The position numbers and the translations under genes are program-made. Below are positions 60,433 through 64,000 of a DNA stretch of 64,000 nt, piece by piece; within the stretch, counting starts at the first letter, position 1; every line of letters starts with the position of its first letter. The DNA is from JAJPHW01 sp963771505 (GTDB lineage Bacteria; Acidobacteriota; Terriglobia; Terriglobales; Acidobacteriaceae), in contig CAVYTO010000003.1 of NCBI GenBank assembly GCA_963771505.1, positions 1 to 64,000 on the forward strand. The letters run 5' to 3'. The notes beneath the pieces are model-generated. The model saw only the letters and a program-made list of their open reading frames with translations. It had not been told where the DNA came from and searched no databases.

Positions 60433-61431
60433 TCAGAAAAATTCGCTCATCTCGGGAGCGGATGCTGCGGCACCCGGATATTTGGTGACGCTGAGTCCTT
60501 CCATTATGAGGCGCAGCGTGCTTTGGTGCTGGTAGAGCGTCGTAGAACTGAATCCTGCTTTCGCTTTCGGGCTGATGATCAGCGCCGCGACCTGTCCCCC
60601 GCCATGAGTGGTGTCACTGTCTTCCGCTTCGTCGAACACGACAATCAATAATCCATCTTTCTGAAACAGCGAACTGGAAATCAGAGGAGCGATATTTTTC
60701 TGAAGCCATAAGTCCGCTGCGGGCAGCGTTCCGTCGTGCGCGTCGTCCAGCAGGTTCGGCACGATATAGGAAAATTCCGGAATGTTACCATTCGCGAGGT
60801 CGGCGCTGAAATCAGCGAACGGCACAACGTTCTGACTTTCGGACTGGCTGTTGACGACGTCCGAGAGGTAAGCGAAGGGATTGTGGCGTTTGGCGTAAGG
60901 ATACGAGTCGCCGCCCAAATAGCCCGCTGAGGGCAGGCTTTCTGCATAACTCTTCCAGGTTTTCCCGGCAGCGCTCAGTTCGCGCACGATGTTATCGGCC
61001 GTCACAACCCCGGTGTAAGCGTCATCGTTGGTGATGATCTGTCCGGTTGTAAGCATGAAGTAATTGCCGATCGATGGATGAGTGTTGGAGTAGTACTGCG
61101 TCGCAAGTCCATACTGAGACGCAAGCTGATTAATGTATGGCAGGCCAGAGTTGCCGATCACATCCGAATAACCATGATTTTCTTCCATCACGAGAAATAC
61201 GTGACCGAACTGCGGAATTGCCGGAGCCGGTGAAGGTGAAGGAGCTGGATCGGGTGCCGGTGCGGGGGACGGGGCGGGTGTAGGAGCCGGATTTTGCGAA
61301 GGCGCTGTCGATGACGAAGACCCTCCGGAAGTGGACGAACCGCCGCAGCCAACCGCAACCATCAATCCGGCCACCAGTAGCGTCGCACCGACGGTGCGAT
61401 AATCTTGCAGCTGCAATCGCATAGATATCAT
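60433..61431 (-). CDS. Phosphoesterase family lipoprotein (PLC/acid-phosphatase type)
   Basis: A 332-residue lipoprotein: LLVAGLMVAVGCGG carries a lipobox, followed by a Ser/Gly then Pro/Ala linker (PAPTPAPSPAPAPDP). The catalytic domain has HVFLVMEENHGYSDVIG and YSNTHPSIGNYFMLTTG, and later LIVVFDEAEDSDTTHGGGQV, which contain the metal ligands of the phosphoesterase (PF04185-like) family. Related enzymes release phosphate from phospholipids or nucleotides outside the cell. The stop is at the very end of the domain, with no extra tail. Confidence 0.88.
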   Translation of the reverse strand: MISMRLQLQDYRTVGATLLVAGLMVAVGCGGSSTSGGSSSSTAPSQNPAPTPAPSPAPAPDPAPSPSPAPAIPQFGHVFLVMEENHGYSDVIGNSGLPYINQLASQYGLATQYYSNTHPSIGNYFMLTTGQIITNDDAYTGVVTADNIVRELSAAGKTWKSYAESLPSAGYLGGDSYPYAKRHNPFAYLSDVVNSQSESQNVVPFADFSADLANGNIPEFSYIVPNLLDDAHDGTLPAADLWLQKNIAPLISSSLFQKDGLLIVVFDEAEDSDTTHGGGQVAALIISPKAKAGFSSTTLYQHQSTLRLIMEGLSVTKYPGAAASAPEMSEFF

Positions 61432-61519
61432 TTCCTACAAGTTCGATGCCGGACCAGCCCCTTGGGATGCCGCTACGGACGCGGCATTTGGAGCCGATCT
61501 GAGGTTTCTGCGAGCCGAA

Positions 61520-63061
61520 TCAACGGCTTGGCGACTTCTGTCCGTCCCTGTCCATCAAATCCAGTGCGAATGACGGCTTCTCGTAGGTTCCTGAGACTTT
61601 CACGGGGACGATCTCGCCCTTCTTTTTCTTTTTGAAAATCGGATCCATCATCTTCAACAGGAACGAGGTAGTCCCGCTGGTTGTCTTGGAAATCTTCGAA
61701 TCCACTTGCATCTGGCCATGCATGTCGATGCGATGGCTGATCAGATTGTAAGTTCCATGAGCCTTGGCTGAAGCTCCGGGGACATTGAAAGATAGACCAG
61801 GGAATGTAGCGGTCCCATTCGCTACGCTGGCCTGACCAGCGAGGTCAGCGACTACAGTTTCAGGGTCGACCGAATTTTTTTCTCCGCGCGCGCCGGCGCT
61901 GAGTTTATTCAGATCTTCCTGGGTGGAAGGTTTCGAGAACTCACCTCCGCCCAGCCCAAAGCCACCGTTGAGTTTCAGACGGCGGAGAAACGGTTCATCC
62001 CCGCCAGGAAGCGTCACCTTTGCCTGTAGGGAAATTACACCTGTCATGGGTGAGTGGCTGGCCCTGATGAATAGCTCCAACATATCCTCGACGCGCCCAT
62101 TGCGGCTGGTAAAGTTCATCACCGCAACCTTACCTTCGTTTCCTTGGGCGTTGGCCGCCGCGATGCTTCCCTCGGCGAGTATGTGGGTCTTGCGCAACTG
62201 CGCGTCAACGTGCTCGAGAAAGGTGTCGCCGTTAGTGCCATCTACGTGCGCGGTGAATTGCGTGTTCAGCGGCGCTGGATTTCCTCCATAGGTCACTTCG
62301 AAATTCGGGGTAGCCGTCGTGCCGGAAACATTGATGTGGTCCAGCAGGCCACTGAATTTGCCGACGGACGACAATGTCCCCGCGATTCCATCGAACACGC
62401 TCAGATCGGCATTTTGAAATTCGTAATTCCCGGATAACGGCGTCTCTCCGGGATTGTCCTGGTTCCACACGCCGAATTTTCCTGTGCTGACGATTTCTCC
62501 TGGCGGCTTTGGATTGTGTAATTCGATTCGGTAGTCTAACGGGCCATTCCAGCCCACGTTTTGCAGGTCGGCTTTATGTATGTCAAAGCGCAGCGCTGGT
62601 GTGCGGGAATCATCAGATGCAAACTCAAGCACAGTGCCGTTGGCAACGATCTCGCCGACGCTGGTTGAAGATCGCTGGATCTTAAGCGGTTGTCCGCTGC
62701 CGAAGGGCGGGACAACAATGTGCATACCTTCGGCCTCAAGACTCGAGAGGTGTTGCGCCAGCATGCTTAGATAAGAAGCTTTCATCGTTAGGGTCTTAAT
62801 CGTGATCAGCGGGGTCTGCACGTTCCCGTGAAGGAACACTACATCGCTAAGTACGCAACCGGGCGGGAAGTAAGTTTGGCGAAACCCCTGCATCTGTACC
62901 TTGCTGTCGCTAACTTGCTGGAGAGCGTCGATCACGGCGGCCTTGGTAAAGGGCCAAAAATGAATGTATAAAAATGCCATCACGCACACGCCGACAATTG
63001 CAACTACCGCGACAACTCGCACCCCCCGCCTTGAAGCGAGAGTCTGGCTGCGCGTGCGCAT
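61520..63061 (-). CDS. AsmA-like/AsmA C-terminal region protein
   Basis: A 513-residue protein. One N-terminal membrane helix (GVRVVAVVAIVGVCVMAFLY) is followed by a long repetitive beta-rich chain. The region after about 330 has LQAKVTLPGGDEPFLRRLKL and LIS-HRIDMHGQMQVDSKISK, and ends with VPVKVSGTYEKPSFALDL, as in AsmA C-terminal regions. AsmA-like proteins are bridge-like factors in the periplasm, thought to move phospholipids towards the outer membrane. The usual length varies; this is a short member. Confidence 0.82.
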   Translation of the reverse strand: MRTRSQTLASRRGVRVVAVVAIVGVCVMAFLYIHFWPFTKAAVIDALQQVSDSKVQMQGFRQTYFPPGCVLSDVVFLHGNVQTPLITIKTLTMKASYLSMLAQHLSSLEAEGMHIVVPPFGSGQPLKIQRSSTSVGEIVANGTVLEFASDDSRTPALRFDIHKADLQNVGWNGPLDYRIELHNPKPPGEIVSTGKFGVWNQDNPGETPLSGNYEFQNADLSVFDGIAGTLSSVGKFSGLLDHINVSGTTATPNFEVTYGGNPAPLNTQFTAHVDGTNGDTFLEHVDAQLRKTHILAEGSIAAANAQGNEGKVAVMNFTSRNGRVEDMLELFIRASHSPMTGVISLQAKVTLPGGDEPFLRRLKLNGGFGLGGGEFSKPSTQEDLNKLSAGARGEKNSVDPETVVADLAGQASVANGTATFPGLSFNVPGASAKAHGTYNLISHRIDMHGQMQVDSKISKTTSGTTSFLLKMMDPIFKKKKKGEIVPVKVSGTYEKPSFALDLMDRDGQKSPSR

Positions 63062-63354
63062 GGCATCATGTTCGCGCGTTGGAGTCGTGGGAGCTGAGAT
63101 ATGACACCTCCTCGGAAGCAGCGATAGAAAACGGTCTTACCCTGGGAACTCTGTTGACGACTACAGCGATTCGCTAAGTTGCGGATTTGCTCGAATGCGT
63201 TGCCGCTTGTGGAATTCAGAACGGCGAACCGGCATTGCGATCGTCGTATTGCAGCTTGTATAAAGTTACTCTAACCTGCCCAATCGTGCGGTGTACGCCC
63301 GTTTCGAAGTTTCACGGTCGATATAGTATCCGACAGTCAGGTTAGGGAGACCGG
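63062..63354. other. Spacer between divergent genes
   Basis: It should hold the promoters of the AsmA-like gene (minus) and ppa (plus). No gene or strong repeat is seen. Confidence 0.3.
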
Positions 63355-63891
63355 ATGTCCGCCAAGAAAACGCTTGCAAATCCTTCACGCCTGAAGTCTT
63401 TCGATTCCGATAACGGCTTATTGCGGGTCATCATCGAAACTCCAAAAGGAAGCCGCAATAAGTACGATTTCGATTCGAAAGAGAGGGTATTCCACTTGAA
63501 GACTGTTTTGCCCGCCGGAATGGCATTTCCTTACGACTTCGGTTTCGTTCCGTCGACTCTGGCCGAAGACGGCGATCCGGTTGACGTCCTTGTATTGATG
63601 GATGAACCTGCCTTTCCCGGATGTGTTCTGGAGTGTCGAGTAGCGGGCGTGATCGAGGGCGAGCAAATCGCTAACGGCCAGAAACTACGCAATGACAGGA
63701 TCATTGCCGTGGAACAAGCTGCACACAACTGGAGGCACGTCAAAACGATCGCGGACCTGGGCAATCGTTTCATCGAAGAACTGGAACAGTTTTTCGTGAA
63801 CTACCACCGGATGTCGAACACTCGATACCGGGTTCTGCGCGTCAAAGGGCCCAAGACAGCTAAGAAGTTAGTCAAAGCAGGGAAGCTGTGA
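63355..63891 (+). CDS. ppa: Inorganic pyrophosphatase (family I)
   Basis: A 178-residue soluble pyrophosphatase. The signature EDGDPVDVLVLMDEP holds the metal-binding Asp residues, with IIETPKGSRNKYDFD (Lys/Arg/Tyr) and LPAGMAFPYDFGFVPSTLA before it. It hydrolyses PPi to phosphate with Mg2+, driving biosynthetic reactions. An agggag ribosome site lies 6 bases before the ATG. Confidence 0.93.
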   Translation: MSAKKTLANPSRLKSFDSDNGLLRVIIETPKGSRNKYDFDSKERVFHLKTVLPAGMAFPYDFGFVPSTLAEDGDPVDVLVLMDEPAFPGCVLECRVAGVIEGEQIANGQKLRNDRIIAVEQAAHNWRHVKTIADLGNRFIEELEQFFVNYHRMSNTRYRVLRVKGPKTAKKLVKAGKL

Positions 63892-63901
63892 GAAATCCAC
63901 C

Positions 63902-64000
63902 CTAGGCCGGTCCAGCCACTATTAGCGCTTCGGCAGCTCGTTCATCCACACGATGAATCTCGCGGCTGCGCGGGGCTGACATTCCAATCGCGCGGTTTTT
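63902..64000 (-). CDS. Possible 3' end of a minus-strand gene (runs off the window)
   Basis: An open frame enters from the right edge and ends at a TAG (63904-63902), encoding RSREIHRVDERAAEALIVAG and PA at its end. The short reading shows no recognisable motif. It may equally be non-coding. Confidence 0.3.
   Translation of the reverse strand, partial: KNRAIGMSAPRSREIHRVDERAAEALIVAGPA

Overview
The window reads as chromosomal DNA of an Acidobacteriota (Terriglobia-like) soil bacterium. This is inferred from the GC-rich coding style, a 1,240-residue carboxypeptidase-regulatory/TonB-receptor (Oar-like) protein, several exported proteins of types common in that phylum, and many short dispersed intergenic repeats. 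I see no rRNA, tRNA or CRISPR array. No database search was possible; all names rest on motifs read by eye.

Region 1-6976 is an accessory island. It starts with a 16-bp tandem repeat array and dispersed repeats. It then holds a conserved small protein, an EVE-domain/nuclease-like fusion and a Fic toxin with an overlapping antitoxin. A second, frameshifted copy of the antitoxin follows, then a two-gene module (small HTH-like protein plus an NDT/TIR-like-fold protein) and remnants of a RAYT (REP-associated tyrosine transposase) element. The Fic unit and the HTH/NDT unit share one layout: antitoxin gene, then cargo, then an inverted C-terminal tail of a methyltransferase gene. The slot looks as if it was duplicated and given different cargo. 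This is the best candidate here for an undescribed defence or addiction arrangement.

Region 6977-19850 carries exported proteins (the TonB receptor, a BNR-repeat protein, a lytic transglycosylase with three LysM domains), an FMN-binding protein, a quinone oxidoreductase, a lysine-rich histone-like protein, a decayed AbrB/MazE antitoxin and a truncated IS3-family copy.

Region 19930-31510 is metabolic: sugar isomerase, AsnRS, arginase, aldo/keto reductase, a MoaD-like protein, a CocE-type hydrolase, SRPBCC and YbjQ proteins, and AlaRS with an unusual internal insertion.

Region 31700-37200 is the minus-strand translation cluster infC-rpmI-rplT-pheS-(CPCC protein)-pheT. infC appears to start at a non-standard AUC codon, a cysteine-rich CPCC gene is lodged between pheS and pheT, and PheT lacks the EMAP-like tRNA-binding domain.

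Region 37230-48520 has a DegT-type aminotransferase, GalT, YraN, a DoxX-like membrane protein, a VOC protein, a cold-shock protein, a short cell-wall cluster (ftsW-murG-murC) and PhoU. Region 48700-53911 has a MerR-HTH/TPR protein, a three-gene SDR-SRPBCC-ADH operon and an acyl-CoA dehydrogenase. Region 53944-64000 has a methyltransferase, a BNR-repeat protein beside a propeller-like pseudogene with several frameshifts (the pair bracketed by identical 30-bp direct repeats), small exported proteins, a thioredoxin-like [2Fe-2S] ferredoxin, a phosphoesterase lipoprotein, an AsmA-like protein and inorganic pyrophosphatase.
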